Virus record (IMG/VR): IMGVR_UViG_3300036760_000386
Coordinates: 1 to 42,407 of that record
Source of the DNA: a virus
Length of the DNA: 42,407 nucleotides
Strand: one strand, 5' to 3'
The position numbers and the translations under genes are program-made. The notes beneath the pieces were generated by a model, which was not told where the DNA came from, did not search any database, and saw nothing but the letters and a program-made list of their open reading frames with translations. The stretch's first letter is position 1. Every line of letters begins with the position of its first letter. Below are positions 14,569-24,766 of this stretch, in pieces.

Positions 14569-14793
14569 ATGAAAAAAACAGAACGCGAGAAAAGAAGCGA
14601 GCAAATAAGGAGAATCAAACATCTGCACTACAAACAGATCTTCATAGATCTATGTTTCTTTGTAAGTAATACCTACGAGAAAGAGGGAAGGAACAGCAAC
14701 CAAATAACAGCAACCGAGATTATAGCATTTATACAAGACAAATTAGGAGATTGTAGTAGGCATAATATAAAGAAAGTACACGAGAAGCTTTAG
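14569..14793 (+). CDS. Small hypothetical helical protein
   Basis: This 74-residue protein has no UGA. It is basic at the N-terminus (KKTEREKRSEQIRRIKHLHY), followed by IFIDLCFFVSNTYEKEG and ATEIIAFIQDKLGDCSRHNI, which reads like a helix-turn-helix or small helical bundle. It lies 16 bp before the ParB-like gene and may be co-transcribed. No family is recognised; a regulator is one possibility. Confidence 0.5.
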   Translation: MKKTEREKRSEQIRRIKHLHYKQIFIDLCFFVSNTYEKEGRNSNQITATEIIAFIQDKLGDCSRHNIKKVHEKL

Positions 14794-14809
14794 ACCGTAT
14801 GTATACAAA

Positions 14810-15286
14810 ATGATAAAAAGAGAATATAAAAAGGTAAAGCTAACAAGTCTTCTTGAATATTCAAGAAACAACAAGATACATGCAAACAATGTTGACGAGA
14901 TAGTTAAAAGTATACAAGCAAATACATATATAAGTCCTATAATAATAAACAAAGAAGGCTTGATACTTGCTGGTCATGGCAGAAAGCTTGCCATGGAGAG
15001 ACTAGGGATGGAAGAGGCGGAAGTATTACAGATAACATGACTATCGAAAGCACAGGAGAGAGATTTTAGGTTGCGTGATAACAAACTATCGGAGCTGTCA
15101 GAGTGGAGTATAGAGAACATAAATTTTGAGTTGGAGCAGTTACAGATACCGGAATTGACGGCTTTGTTTGATGTCCCCCTAGAAGATATTGATTTTGATG
15201 ACATAAAATCTAATGAAGATAGAGAAAATACAAAAAAAGTCCAGAATGTTATATGTCCAAATTGTAGTCATCCATTTACTTTGTAG
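14810..15286 (+). CDS. ParB/Srx-like domain protein with Cys pair
   Basis: This 158-residue protein has one UGA-glycine (EVLQITGLSKAQERD). It shows the ParB/sulfiredoxin-like domain common upstream of phage DNA methylases: LTSLLEYSRNNKIHANNVDE, then YISPIIINKEGLILAGHGRK with the GHGR motif, AMERLGMEEAEVLQI, and LRDNKLSELSEWSIENI. The C-terminus ends with CPNCSHPF, half of a zinc ribbon. Such proteins are usually paired with methyltransferases and may guide or regulate them. The next gene, 8 bp away, is a D12-class methylase, which supports this. Confidence 0.85.
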
Positions 15287-15294
15287 TATATAGT

Positions 15295-16200
15295 ATGCCT
15301 TGTCCGTACATGTGAACAAAAAGAAAATCATGTCATAATATAGCAAATGTTATAGAAGCATATATTCCTAATAATAACAAAACATTAGTTGAACTATTTA
15401 CATGATGATTTGCCGTAGGTGAGGAGTTCTATAAGAGATGATACAAAGTGATTGCAAATGATAAGAACAAATATGTAATAGCACTCTTGGATCAAGTAAT
15501 AAATAAAAAGCTGGATGAAAAAAAATGTTTAGAATGGGTCAGTAGAGAAAAATTCTATGATGTTATACAGAACAAAGATAAGTATGAAGATTGGTATGTC
15601 TGATATGTAATGCAAATACGGAGCTTTGGCAATAACCAGAAATGATACTTATTTGGAGATGAAATGGAGGAAAAGAAATACTCGTTATATGAGTTGGTAA
15701 TAAACAGGACAGCAGATAGTTTTGTGAAGAAGAATATACCTCAAAAATATATTGACTGAATAATAAAACAAAGCGACTGGCATAAAAGAAGGATGGCATT
15801 AAAAAAGGTGTTGTGAGCATTACAAAGCAGAAGTGATCTGGAAATGGAAAGACTGCAAAGTCTGGAAAGTCTGGAAAGACTGGAAAGACTGGAAAGACTG
15901 GAAGATATTGAATTTATGGGTAAAAGTTATGAAGAAGTACCCATACCAGATGGAGCAATAGTATATTGTGATCCTCCATACCAAGGAACAGCAACATATG
16001 CAGAGTTATGATTTGACCATGATAAATTCCGAGAATACATAAGAATACTCTCAAAGACAAATAAGGTATTTATAAGTGAATATACTGCACCTGACGACTT
16101 CAAAGCTATATATGAATTCTCTCAGAAGAGTACGCTTGCATGATGAACACAGAAACATAACAATCAACCAAATGAGAAACTATTTATTCATAACTGATAA
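15295..16200 (+). CDS. D12-class N6-adenine DNA methyltransferase
   Basis: This 301-residue protein contains twelve UGA-glycines. Motif I (LFTGGFAVGEEFY, near residue 33), which binds S-adenosylmethionine, has two of them. The catalytic motif IV DPPY is near residue 226 (IVYCDPPYQGTATY). D12 (Dam-like) enzymes methylate adenine, typically in GATC, and protect phage DNA from host nucleases. A Leu-Glu-Arg/Ser repeat encoded by 9-bp units (about 15847-15902) sits between the domains. The last codons are TGA TAA. No restriction partner is seen. It is probably co-transcribed with the ParB-like gene. Confidence 0.9.
15847..15902 (+). repeat. 9-bp tandem repeat in methylase gene
   Basis: About six copies of CTGGAAAGA or CTGGAAAGT encode Leu-Glu-Arg/Ser between the two conserved parts of the methylase. 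Confidence 0.85.
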
Positions 16201-16201
16201 G

Positions 16202-16570
16202 ATGACGGGAACGGGGGATAAAACGAGGAAGATACCTGAAGGAAAGAGATTTAGTAAAGATTCACAACCTGCACCAGAAGCTAAATCGGCATGATGGAAT
16301 AGGATTAAACAAGCTCAACGCATGATGGATCTAGTTTTGAAATATAAAGACATGACAAAAGATCAGCTTGAAGATATAGCCAAAGATAAGACGCTTACAG
16401 TACTTGAGTTGCTTATGATCAAGTACGTAACGTCGGGATTCAAAGACAACAAGATGTTGATGGATATGATGAACAGACATGTGCCATATGCACCAACCAA
16501 GACGGAGATCACGGGTGAGGATGGGAACGCAATCAAGATAATAAAGATATGAGAAACAGAAAAAGAATAA
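16202..16570 (+). CDS. Small terminase subunit-like protein
   Basis: This 122-residue protein has two UGA-glycines (EAKSAGWNRIK; IIKIGETEKE). The N-terminus is disordered and basic (KTRKIPEGKRFSKDSQPAPE). A helical core follows (RIKQAQRMMDLVLKYKDM; TLTVLELLMIKYV), and it ends with ITGEDGNAIKIIKIGE, a tail type seen in small terminases. It lies 93 bp upstream of the large terminase and starts 1 bp after the methylase stop. The position is the main support; the sequence is too diverged for a firm call. Confidence 0.65.
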
Positions 16571-16663
16571 TGTCAAATCAATAGCATGATTGTCTCCCGA
16601 GAGGGTCTTTGAGTGTTCGCAGATTAAAAGCATAAAATTGACAAATTATATAAAAAATATTAT

Positions 16664-17869
16664 ATGCAAATATTAGACTTCAATAATAGTGATCTGTATG
16701 TGGACTGGGTGCAGGAGGTAGCTCGCCCGCTGTATGATGAGAGCATAAGATACATTTTATTGAAATGAGGAGCATGAGCAGGTAAATCGCATGTAGTTGC
16801 ACAGCTATTACTTCAGAATGTTCTGGATGGTAGAAGAGTAGGAGTAGTCCGCAAGCTGTACAGCACAATCAAAGCATCCTGTTTTCAGTTATTATCGGAC
16901 TACAGGAAGAGACGGAAGCTGGAGTTATATATAGAGGAGAGACAGAGTTTTGGCGAGCTACAAACTGTGAAAGGGTTGTGTAAAATGTTCGGGATGGACG
17001 ACGAGGAGAAGATCAAATCACTAGCTGATTACGATTGGTTCTGGGTTGAGGAAGCTAACGAGCTAACGTATGATGACTTCGTACAGCTTGACTTGAGGTT
17101 AAGGGGCGGGAGAAACCATAAGATTATATGTACGTTCAATCCTGTATCGGCACAATCACGATTAAAAACAAGAATAAAAGATAGTCCGGGATACGACCAC
17201 AACAGTGTCTGGATAGAGAAGACCGCACGAGATAACAAGTTTGTTGACGAACAGTATCTCAAGACATTGGAGAGTTTGAGGGAGAAAAACCCTAGTAAGT
17301 ACAAGATATATGCACTGAATGAGTGGTGAGAGTGACTAAAGGGTTTGATATATCCAAGCTATGAAGTATTTGATTATGATATAGAGCCGGATATTATAGG
17401 GTTAGATTTTGGGTTCAATCACCCTACAGCTCTTGTATATCTAAAATTCGTAGACGAAGGCAAGAAAGAAAAACTATATATACAGGAGAAGATATATCTG
17501 AGAGAGCTTACGTGACCATCTTTAATACAACTTATGCAGGATATATGAGTACCCAAGAATGTGACTATAGTAGCAGATTGTGCAAGACCGGAATTGATTA
17601 GAGAAATAAAAAAAGCAGGTTATACAATAGTTGAGTCTCCAAAAGGAAGCGGTAGTGTCAAAGATGGTATCAATATGGTGAAGTCGTTTGATCTATATCT
17701 GAATGGCACTAATCTCGTATCAGAGGCAAATAAGTATGTATGGAGATTAGATAAGAACGGTGATGCTATGGACGAACCAGTAAAACAGGACGACGATATT
17801 TTTGATGCTACCAGATATTGAGTATACTATCACAGGGGAGGCAAGAAGGTAAGTTTGTTTTTATACTAA
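16664..17869 (+). CDS. terL: Terminase large subunit
   Basis: This 401-residue protein packages DNA into the prohead. Walker A is GGAGAGKS at residues 35-42, with two of its glycines encoded by TGA. Walker B is WFWVEEANE near residue 125. The coupling region CTFNPVS follows, and the RNase H-like nuclease has GLDFGFNHP near residue 246, VADCARPE near residue 303 and DDDIFDATRYGVYY near the end. These are the Terminase_3/3C landmarks, and length is normal for the family. The motif glycines are the clearest proof that UGA is glycine and not tryptophan. A TTGACA just upstream has its -10 on the start codon, so it was not called. Confidence 0.95.
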
Positions 17870-17892
17870 ATATATAAAAAAAACCTACTTTT

Positions 17893-17932
17893 CTTCTTAT
17901 GAAAAAAGGCTTTCATTGTGCCAAATAAGAAG
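17893..17932 (+). other. Hairpin between terL and portal gene
   Basis: CTTCTTAT (17893-17900) pairs with ATAAGAAG (17925-17932) around a 24-nt loop. No T run follows, so it may be a processing or weak terminator structure. Confidence 0.35.
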
Positions 17933-17948
17933 ATAGAATACAAAAAAC

Positions 17949-17975
17949 TTGCTTTTCTAAAAAAATCAGTATAAA
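17949..17975 (+). promoter_or_regulatory. Promoter of head operon
   Basis: TTGCTT (17949-17954), 15 bp, TATAAA (17970-17975). A stretch of 31 bp here is identical to that at 31486-31517 ahead of the fibre gene. Confidence 0.6.
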
Positions 17976-17981
17976 GAATAA

Positions 17982-19217
17982 ATGAAAATACTAGATTTTT
18001 TCAAAAAATCCGTGAAGAACAAAGATGAGAGCAAGCTTTTTGAGAAAGCATTGTTTTCGTGATGAATGGCAGGGACATGGTCGTTTCAGAACAATTTGGA
18101 TAATTGTGGTGAGTTGGTGATCTCGCTTGAGTTGTTCTATAAGATACAGAAGACGAATGCGGTATGCCAAGCAATGAAAGATATAGTCGCCCAGAAAGTA
18201 GCAAAAAACGGACTGTACCTAGAGAAAAAGAATGGTGATGTTGCAGAAAGACCGAGAGATAAAGAGGCACTGGCGGAGGTATTAGATTATTTTTCGACTC
18301 CGACGTTGAAGAGTTTCAAAGGTGATTATTTTTCTCATTATTTTGCATGAGGTGAGGTGTTTATTGCACAGCAGGAGATGATACTAGGCACCAAACCAGT
18401 GTTGGTGGACAACAGAACAGTAGCAAAAAAGATCAACAATAAGACTGGTGCTATAGAGTGATATGAGCAGAGGAATGCAACGGGCAGTAAGCAGTACATG
18501 ATGAAGGAGATGTATAACCACATCATCAAGAGAGACCCTGATCGCCCGAACTTCGGGATTTCAAAATACTATTCGGTAATATACGATGTGTTGTCGAGTA
18601 ATGAGATAGGCAGAAGGAATTATTATTTTTTCGTGAATAATGCCAAGCCAGGGCTGATAGTTATGATGAAGCAGATTGAGGGGATGAAGCCGGAGGAGTA
18701 CACGGAAGCGATAAGACAGTTTGAAAAAAGGTATTCAGGGGCAAGTAATAATAATAAGCCTATAGCGAGTAACGCAATCGAGGACATCAAGATACTGGAA
18801 ATGAACCACAAGGACTTGCAACTTATACAATTGGATGTCTTAAATATCAAGAAGGTGGGGATGATATTCGGGATTGATCCTAGACTATTGGGGTTTTCAG
18901 ATGATGTAGGAGCGTATGCGACAATGTCGGAGATTGGGAAACATAGTATGGATGCACTCAGTACATATCAGAGGGATTTTGAGGTCGATATCAACAATGT
19001 GTACAGACAATTCGTTGATCCTAGTTTTGAGTATATTATTAGATGTGATGGTGAGAGTTATACGGAGAGAGAGAATATAGAGGATGGTCAGAGGAAGGAT
19101 ATAGAGTTGGGGATCATCACGATAGAAGAAGCGAGATCGGAGAGAGGATTGGATATTAGGAATATTCCAGAGGGAGCAAAAAAGCATTATATCAAGAGTA
19201 ACCTTATAGTTTTATAA
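17982..19217 (+). CDS. Portal protein
   Basis: This 411-residue protein spans four UGA-glycines. It shows the HK97-type portal plan: an N-terminal region with WSFQNNLDNCGELVI and AVCQAMKDIVAQKVAKNGLY, a long helical middle (MMKQIEGMKPEEYTEAIRQF), and the typical block GMIFGIDPRLLGFSDDVGAY, followed by ATMSEIGKHSMDALSTYQRD. The portal forms the ring through which DNA passes and lies next to the terminase. It is preceded by a promoter candidate and followed 14 bp later by the protease gene. Confidence 0.85.
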
Positions 19218-19231
19218 TATAAAAAACAACC

Positions 19232-20956
19232 ATGAAAAGAAGTCAACGTAGAGAACACATTGCCCCCTTCATAATCCACAGCAAAGCACTGGAGAAGAAG
19301 AGTTTAGTTGAGGAGGTGTTGGGTGATTGAAGTATCAAGTTCTACGTAAGGGGTTTTGCAAGCACTATAACGAAAGATGGGAGCGGTGATATTGTGATGC
19401 CAGACGGCATCAAAACCCAACGCTACCTCGCCAATCCGATAATAAAGATCGGACATAAGAGAGGCGAGGAGAATAATGTGTGACTAACTACCCAACTATC
19501 CATTCTGCCAGACGGTATGTATATCGAGGCGGAGGTAGTTCTGAACGATAGTATACAGATGCACAAGAGCATCATTCACGGGCTACGCCATGGGCTTATC
19601 AAGGGGTTCTCGATAGGGTTTGGCGATGTCCAGTACCACTATGATAGGGAGAAAGATGCGAACATAATCACTAGCTTGGAGTTGTATGAGATATCGCTGG
19701 TAGATATACCAGATAATCCATTAACTGTGGTCAAAGCTTTACAATTTTACAAAGAGAAGATCGAGAAAGCGGCGGTGCCTTTCAGATCGTATGATCTGAT
19801 GGATGAAGGGGCGGAATGGAGCGGATCGACAGCTGAAGGGACAGTGAGGAAGCGGGCTAGTTCGGATGGGTCATGACACGAAGATACTATGGATCGGGGG
19901 AAGTATAAGAATGGGTTTGCATGGTACGATAGCGAGAACCCAGAGGGGTTTGGCGGATATAAGTTGGGTCATCATCAGGTAGTGGATGGAACGATGCAGA
20001 CGAACTGGAGAGGGACAGCGGCGGCTATGGCTGCACTGTTTGGGGCGAGAGGAGGTGTTAATCTACCGGATGCGGATAGACAGGCGGTGTATAATCATCT
20101 CGCTAAGCACTATAAGGAGTTTGATAAAGAGGTACCAGCATTTAAATCTTTACAAGATAAACAGATGGATAAACAGAAGTTTTTGCATCAATTTGAGGGA
20201 AAGATTTTGGGGAAATCGGATATCAGTATCGGGAAGATTGTGGAATACAAGAGGATGGATTTTGGTGGTAATGAGATTGATTTGTATCCAGGTAATCATT
20301 ATTTCGTGGGGAAGATTATTGATATAATGACATCAGGAACGATATTGATGTATAGTGATGCTATGAACGCTACGCCGGAAGATCCTATCATCACTCTCCA
20401 GGATCATATTGTTATTAATGGGCAACTGGTGATGACGGGGAACTACTGTGTAGATAGATTCTCATCTCTATGGATAGAGAAAGAGTATAGTGCTAGTAAG
20501 AGTTATGTAGCCATGTATATGAAGGATGCGGAGGATAACATCCACAGTAGTGGAGAAGAGGATGACAAGGAGGGAGAGATAGAAAACCAAGAACCGGAGG
20601 GGGGGGATACTCCACCTGAAGGATGAGAGCATACTGATGGTGGTGACACCGCAGATATAGAGCCTGAAAACGGAACACAATCTGAAAAATGATTGATACA
20701 GAAGACATTATTGGCGAAGGACTTTGAAAGCTATAAGTCAGAGACATCAGAGACTATCAAGACATTGGAGGAGAACCTTTGTGCTATTGTAGAGAAACAG
20801 TTTGAACGCATTGCTGATTTGGAGAAATCACAAGCAAAAATTGTAGCCTACATGAAGAGCAAAGTAACATGAGCCCCACTTCTTTACGAACAGAAAAAGG
20901 AGGAGAATAGCAACACACAACTAGGGCAGATTATCAAGCAGCTCAAGAGTGAATAA
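19232..20956 (+). CDS. Prohead protease fused to scaffold-like region
   Basis: This 574-residue protein is one open frame with six UGA-glycines. Residues 1-180 are an HK97-like serine protease: FYVRGFASTITKDG, IIKIGHKRGE (catalytic His near 75), LIKGFSIGF (Ser near 127) and LELYEISLVDIPDNPL. Residues 190-300 carry a separate domain (NGFAWYDSENPEGFGGYKLG; TAAAMAALFGARGGV). Residues 300-430 are beta-rich. An acidic low-complexity linker and a coiled coil (FESYKSETSETIKTLEENL) at the end suit a scaffolding domain that the protease would cut away. Usually protease and scaffold are separate; the fusion is long. Confidence 0.85.
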
Positions 20957-20981
20957 CTTTTTATCTTAAATTATTTAACAG

Positions 20982-22169
20982 ATGACACAGAGAAAAAAAC
21001 TAGGTGATATTATCGCGGATGCGAAAAAAAAGTTCCTCGTGGATATAAAAGGAGAGAAAGAAGAGTTTGCAGTAAAAATCATAGAGAAGGAGCTTGCAGA
21101 ATTACAGACGAAAGATGTACTTGATACACAGGGGACAAATGAAGGTGCAGAATATGTACCAGCAGAGAGCAACAATGGGATGCTTGTAGACCTCATGGTA
21201 AGGAAATCAGGACTTATTGAAGCTTTGCTACCTGGGTTTATCGGAAATAACCTACAGCAGAACCAAGCGATCAACATCATTGGAGAGACTGGTAGAGCAA
21301 GAGTACTTCCAGAATATACAACATGACCGTTCCGGGATGGTGTCACGCCGAACAACACATTGATTACTGATAAGGTGTTGGCGAATTCCAAAATACTCAA
21401 AGCATCAATTGCTATTTCAACGGAACTCATGGCGTTCTCTGTTGTAGATATTGAAAGGAGGATCAACCAGGCAGCAGCAGAAGAGATCGCACAGTCAATC
21501 GAGAACTCAATGTTGAATGCGGATAGCAATCCTGGAGCTACAGGGAACATTAACTCTGATGACCAAGCGTTTACCGCTGCTACATATCTTGACTATGCAG
21601 GAGCGGATGACGACATGTATAATTATGACAAAGGCATTAGAAAAGGCGTAGTCGATGGAACGTTGAACCTAGACTACCTCTCTGTTGGTTCCATCACCGG
21701 ATATTCCGACATCACAAGTCTTATCAAGCTTGTCCCATCAGATTTTAATCCTGATGAGTTTGTGTTGGTTATGGATCATAAGACCTATGCTACGTTTATG
21801 TCTAAAGACGATTTCGCAAAATATATCAACTGGGGGACACCTAACCAAACTAATAGGACTTCAAGACTTCCTATGATTTGAGGGATGCCAGTAGTGGTCT
21901 CCAAGTATATGAGATTGTCTGATAGCGACGGGAAGGTGAACACCATCCCAGGAGCTGGTGGAACAGATGACAACATCAAAGGTACAATCCTTCTTGCGAA
22001 GAGGAATGTACTACAGCGAGGGTTCACAAAACCAATCGAGTATCTCTCTCACAGAGTTATTGCAAGAGGAACGATGGTAGAGGCAGCAATCCCATTCGCA
22101 TTTGTGAATATCAACAAACTTGCACTTTCCCCAACAAGGATTGTAGCAGGGATCAACGTTACCGTGTAA
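20982..22169 (+). CDS. Major capsid protein, HK97 fold
   Basis: This 395-residue protein has two UGA-glycines. The N-terminal 100 residues are helical and charged, as in the delta or scaffold part of HK97-like capsids. Then come GMLVDLMVRKSGLIEALLPG, ISTELMAFSVVDIERRINQA, DDFAKYINWGTPNQT and a C-terminal VEAAIPFAFVNINKLALSPT. This is the usual order of the E-loop, A-domain and P-domain of this fold. It follows the protease gene as expected. A hairpin terminator lies right after its stop, which would favour high capsid expression over the next genes. Confidence 0.85.
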
Positions 22170-22175
22170 CCTATG

Positions 22176-22200
22176 GAGGATAGGTGCTATCCTCTTCTTT
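22176..22200 (+). terminator. Hairpin after capsid gene
   Basis: GAGGATAG (22176-22183) pairs perfectly with CTATCCTC (22187-22194) around GTG, followed by TTCTTT. The T tract is imperfect, so partial termination is likely. The hairpin contains a GGAGG, which may mislead start calling at 22184. Confidence 0.6.
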
Positions 22201-22219
22201 AATTTATAGCGTCAAATTC

Positions 22220-22762
22220 ATGAAGACCTATTTGTACATAGGGAAGGAGCATATGAATGTGATGCTCAAGAGGAACAGCGAGAAAGTGGTAGTTAAACCG
22301 TTCGAGGTTGTGGTTTCCGATAACGATCTCGACAAAAATCTTTTTGTGGAGAACGATATTACAAACCTCAAAGAGATGGAGAACAAGATCGCTTCCCACA
22401 AAGTGCAACTTACAGATACCAACAAGAGATTGGAGCTTGAATACCAGTGTTTTGACAGGATATGTAAGGAGAACAAAGAGAGCATCAAAAAGACATATTC
22501 TAAACAGATAAGTGCTATTGAAGGCGCAATTACAGCATATACCAGGATAGTTGATGCACTCAAACAGACTGTTGGTGAGATACCTACTCCAGTACATCCT
22601 ATTATCCGATCTACTACCCAACCTACTGTAGAGACTGTTCAAGTGGAGCCACAAGGAGAGATAGAAGTGGCAAGAGCTGAATATATAGAGAAGTTCAAAA
22701 CGGATGTCCCAAACAGATTCAAGAATGATATTGAGTGGCTAAACAAGAAGCTCGCTGAATAA
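22220..22762 (+). CDS. Hypothetical virion-region protein with coiled coil
   Basis: This 180-residue protein has no UGA. It starts MKTYLYIGKEHMNVMLKRNS, a beta-rich N-terminal domain, then a long coiled coil (EMENKIASHKVQLTDTNKRL, then LEYQCFDRICKENKES), a Pro/Thr linker and a C-terminal helix. It lies between capsid and connector genes, so a head fibre, decoration or assembly protein is possible. An upstream GTG at 22184 in frame would fall inside the hairpin and was not used. No family is recognised. Confidence 0.65.
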   Translation: MKTYLYIGKEHMNVMLKRNSEKVVVKPFEVVVSDNDLDKNLFVENDITNLKEMENKIASHKVQLTDTNKRLELEYQCFDRICKENKESIKKTYSKQISAIEGAITAYTRIVDALKQTVGEIPTPVHPIIRSTTQPTVETVQVEPQGEIEVARAEYIEKFKTDVPNRFKNDIEWLNKKLAE

Positions 22763-22783
22763 TTATCTCAAAACAACATAGCT

Positions 22784-23365
22784 ATGTACGCAACGGTCGA
22801 TGACATCAAGCTAGTACGAGGGAAAGAGACAATGTCTGTTTTTACGAGCAGTCGTGTGAATTTTTCCCTCAAAGCCACAAAAGAGGTTATTGATGGCATC
22901 TTAGGAGGCGATTTTATCGAGCTCAAACAGCGTACACAACGCTTCGATAAATGTTTGTTAAAATGTAAAGATGGGTGTGCATGTGGTTGTTTTGGGTTAT
23001 TATTTGATGGTGTGAATGTTGTTTCGATAGACAAGATAGATGGTCAAACCTACACAGGAGTGGCGGGTATAGACTACGTCATCACGGAGCCCAATAACAG
23101 AAAAGTAGATATATGAAACTTTCCTGTTGGGTTATTGAATAACGAGTTTTGTACCTTCGAGGTGGCATACACTTCGGGATACGATCCTGTGCCCGTAGAT
23201 ATTGTTTATGCGCAATCGTTACTCGTGGTAGGTGAAATGTCTAAAGCAGATGGACAAGAACTGAAGAGCTATAAGTTAAGAGAAAGGACTGTTACATTCA
23301 AGGATGAGTGAAGCTTCTTGAGCTTCAAGAGTATTCTTGGGAGGTATCAGACTTTAACTATCTAA
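22784..23365 (+). CDS. Head-tail connector (adaptor) protein
   Basis: This 193-residue protein has two UGA-glycines. It follows the layout of gp6-like adaptors: MYATVDDIKLVRGKE, a helical region, a beta region with NVVSIDKIDGQTY, then EVAYTSGYDPVPVDIVYAQS and a C-terminal helix. Adaptors join the portal to the tail in siphoviruses. Unusually, residues around 66-76 hold five Cys in CLLKCKDGCACGC, which suggests a metal site or disulfide. Position after capsid supports the call. Confidence 0.7.
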
Positions 23366-23375
23366 TCACATATAG

Positions 23376-23759
23376 ATGGGACTTGACCTATTCTTTGACA
23401 AGAAATGTACGATATATCAGGTGTGATATACCATGATCGACCAAACCGAGGTAAAGATGAAAACAATACTCCATGAGCTGATAGATTGTGATTTCGGGAA
23501 ATCAGGGATAAGTTGAAGGAACTTGAGACAATCTACTGGAGTACAGGAGTATGATGACGAGAGTTTTGATCTTGTGTTGAACTGACCAGGGTATACTGAC
23601 ATCACCAAAGGGATGCTTGTGGAAGTATTCGAGGATATAGGTTCGCTGCTTTCTCAGGGGGTGTACAAGGTAGTCGCGATTGACTACGTGAAAAATCTTG
23701 CTGGTGAGGTAGATAATGTTTATATTTGATTGAATGCTATTGATGGCGACACCTATTAA
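23376..23759 (+). CDS. Head closure/stopper-like protein
   Basis: This 127-residue protein has four UGA-glycines. Its beta-rich content (CTIYQVGYTMIDQTEVKMKT, LVLNGPGYTDITKG, GVYKVVAIDYVKNLAGEVDN) and place, second after the capsid connectors, fit a stopper or head-closure protein that seals the capsid after packaging. It overlaps the next gene by 17 bp. Sequence similarity is weak, so the call depends mainly on gene order. Confidence 0.6.
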
Positions 23760-24126
23760 GCTTGACGTTGAAGCGGTCTGAAGGGCTGTGCTTGCTACAT
23801 TGGTTGCGAACATGAACAAAATCACAGACGCTTTCAAGAAGAGTGCAGAAGGGATCGCACCTACTGATACAGGAGAGTACAGTAGATGATTTCGTACAAA
23901 TCCCGCAAAGATAGAATGACTATCGCTTGTGTGAGAGATAGGTAACTACAGTAGATATGCTCAATCAGTAGAGACGGGTTTCAGGAAAGTGCCAGTAAAA
24001 TGGCATAAATGACCGCCTAGATCAGATAGTACGGTGATCTATGTCTGAGTAGGTGCACATGTGCAGCAGAGAGTATCACAGGAGTTTATCCCAAAAATCC
24101 CCAAACTATTATGATCCAAACAATAG
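23743..24126 (+). CDS. HK97 gp10-like tail completion protein
   Basis: This 127-residue protein has seven UGA-glycines and is not seen in the standard code. It carries the HK97_gp10 signature: an N-terminal helix, then AEGIAPTDTGEYSRGF, EIGNYSRYAQSVETGFRKVP and a C-terminal helix. Such proteins join the tail to the head. It overlaps both neighbours (17 and 16 bp), so translation is coupled. Good agreement once TGA is glycine. Confidence 0.8.
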
Positions 24127-24506
24127 CATTGGAGAAGATAGCGATGACGCTCTCCGGAGCGGTGTGATTTACTATATTCGATGGAAAACCACAGAAAGAG
24201 CAAACAGATGAAATCTACTGATTTCTGAGGGTGATAGCAGAAACCACCGAGAATATAGCAGGCAAACTATGTAGTATAGAGCTTACACTTATTGGTAGAC
24301 CACCGGTCACGAACAAGCTAATGAGAGGATACATTACTATGGTCACGAACACTATGTTGAATGATAATTGTATGAAGACATACAATTATGATGGTTTTAT
24401 GATATATGGGGTAGAGGATAGCACGATGAATTGACCTGGGTATACGGATAAGGAGCAGATAGTGTATACCAAGCAGTACAACTTTAGATTTTTACGCACC
24501 ACATAA
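24111..24506 (+). CDS. Tail terminator-like protein
   Basis: This 131-residue protein has three UGA-glycines (SGAVGFTIFDGKP, EIYGFLRVIAET, TMNGPGYTDKEQ). An N-terminal helix, central strand-helix segments and a C-terminal strand (IVYTKQYNFRFLRTT) suit the tail terminator fold, and gene order (after gp10-like, before the tube) agrees. It overlaps both neighbours, by 16 bp and 1 bp. The assignment is from position. Confidence 0.6.
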
Positions 24507-24739
24507 TGTGTCTAGTAAAAGTAATATCACAAGGAGGGCTTATGTTTTGAGGGAAATACTACAAAACAGGCGACACTTTGGATGTCCCGTGTGAACAAGT
24601 GCCTATGTACGATAACTTTTTTGTGTCTATCGAGCCTACCCAGTCACAGGAAAGAGCGTCCATAGAAATGAAGATGAAAAAAAAATATCAAAATAAAATG
24701 ATGAAGAATACCGAAAATAAAGACTGTTCAGCATGTTAA
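24506..24739 (+). CDS. Small hypothetical structural-region protein
   Basis: This 77-residue protein has one UGA-glycine (SQGGLMFGGKYYKTG). An N-terminal beta segment (VKVISQGGLM, YKTGDTLDV) is followed by a lysine-rich C-terminus ending KDCSAC. It is coupled by TAATG to the previous gene and lies just before the tail tube gene. I cannot assign a function; a small tail accessory protein is possible. Confidence 0.5.
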
Positions 24740-24766
24740 TTTTTATATCACTATACCTATATACTC

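Noticed and set aside
16638-16666. TTGACA, 17 bp, TATATG promoter before terL
   Set aside because: The -10 box overlaps the terL start codon, so transcripts would begin inside the gene; probably chance in AT-rich DNA.
20975-21550. 191-aa minus-strand ORF opposite the capsid gene
   Set aside because: Antisense shadow of a clear HK97-type capsid gene; Ser/Phe-rich composition typical of such shadows.
22184-22219. GTG start at 22184 with GGAGG for the coiled-coil gene
   Set aside because: Both lie inside a perfect hairpin after the capsid gene; the added residues look unlike protein, so ATG 22220 was used.
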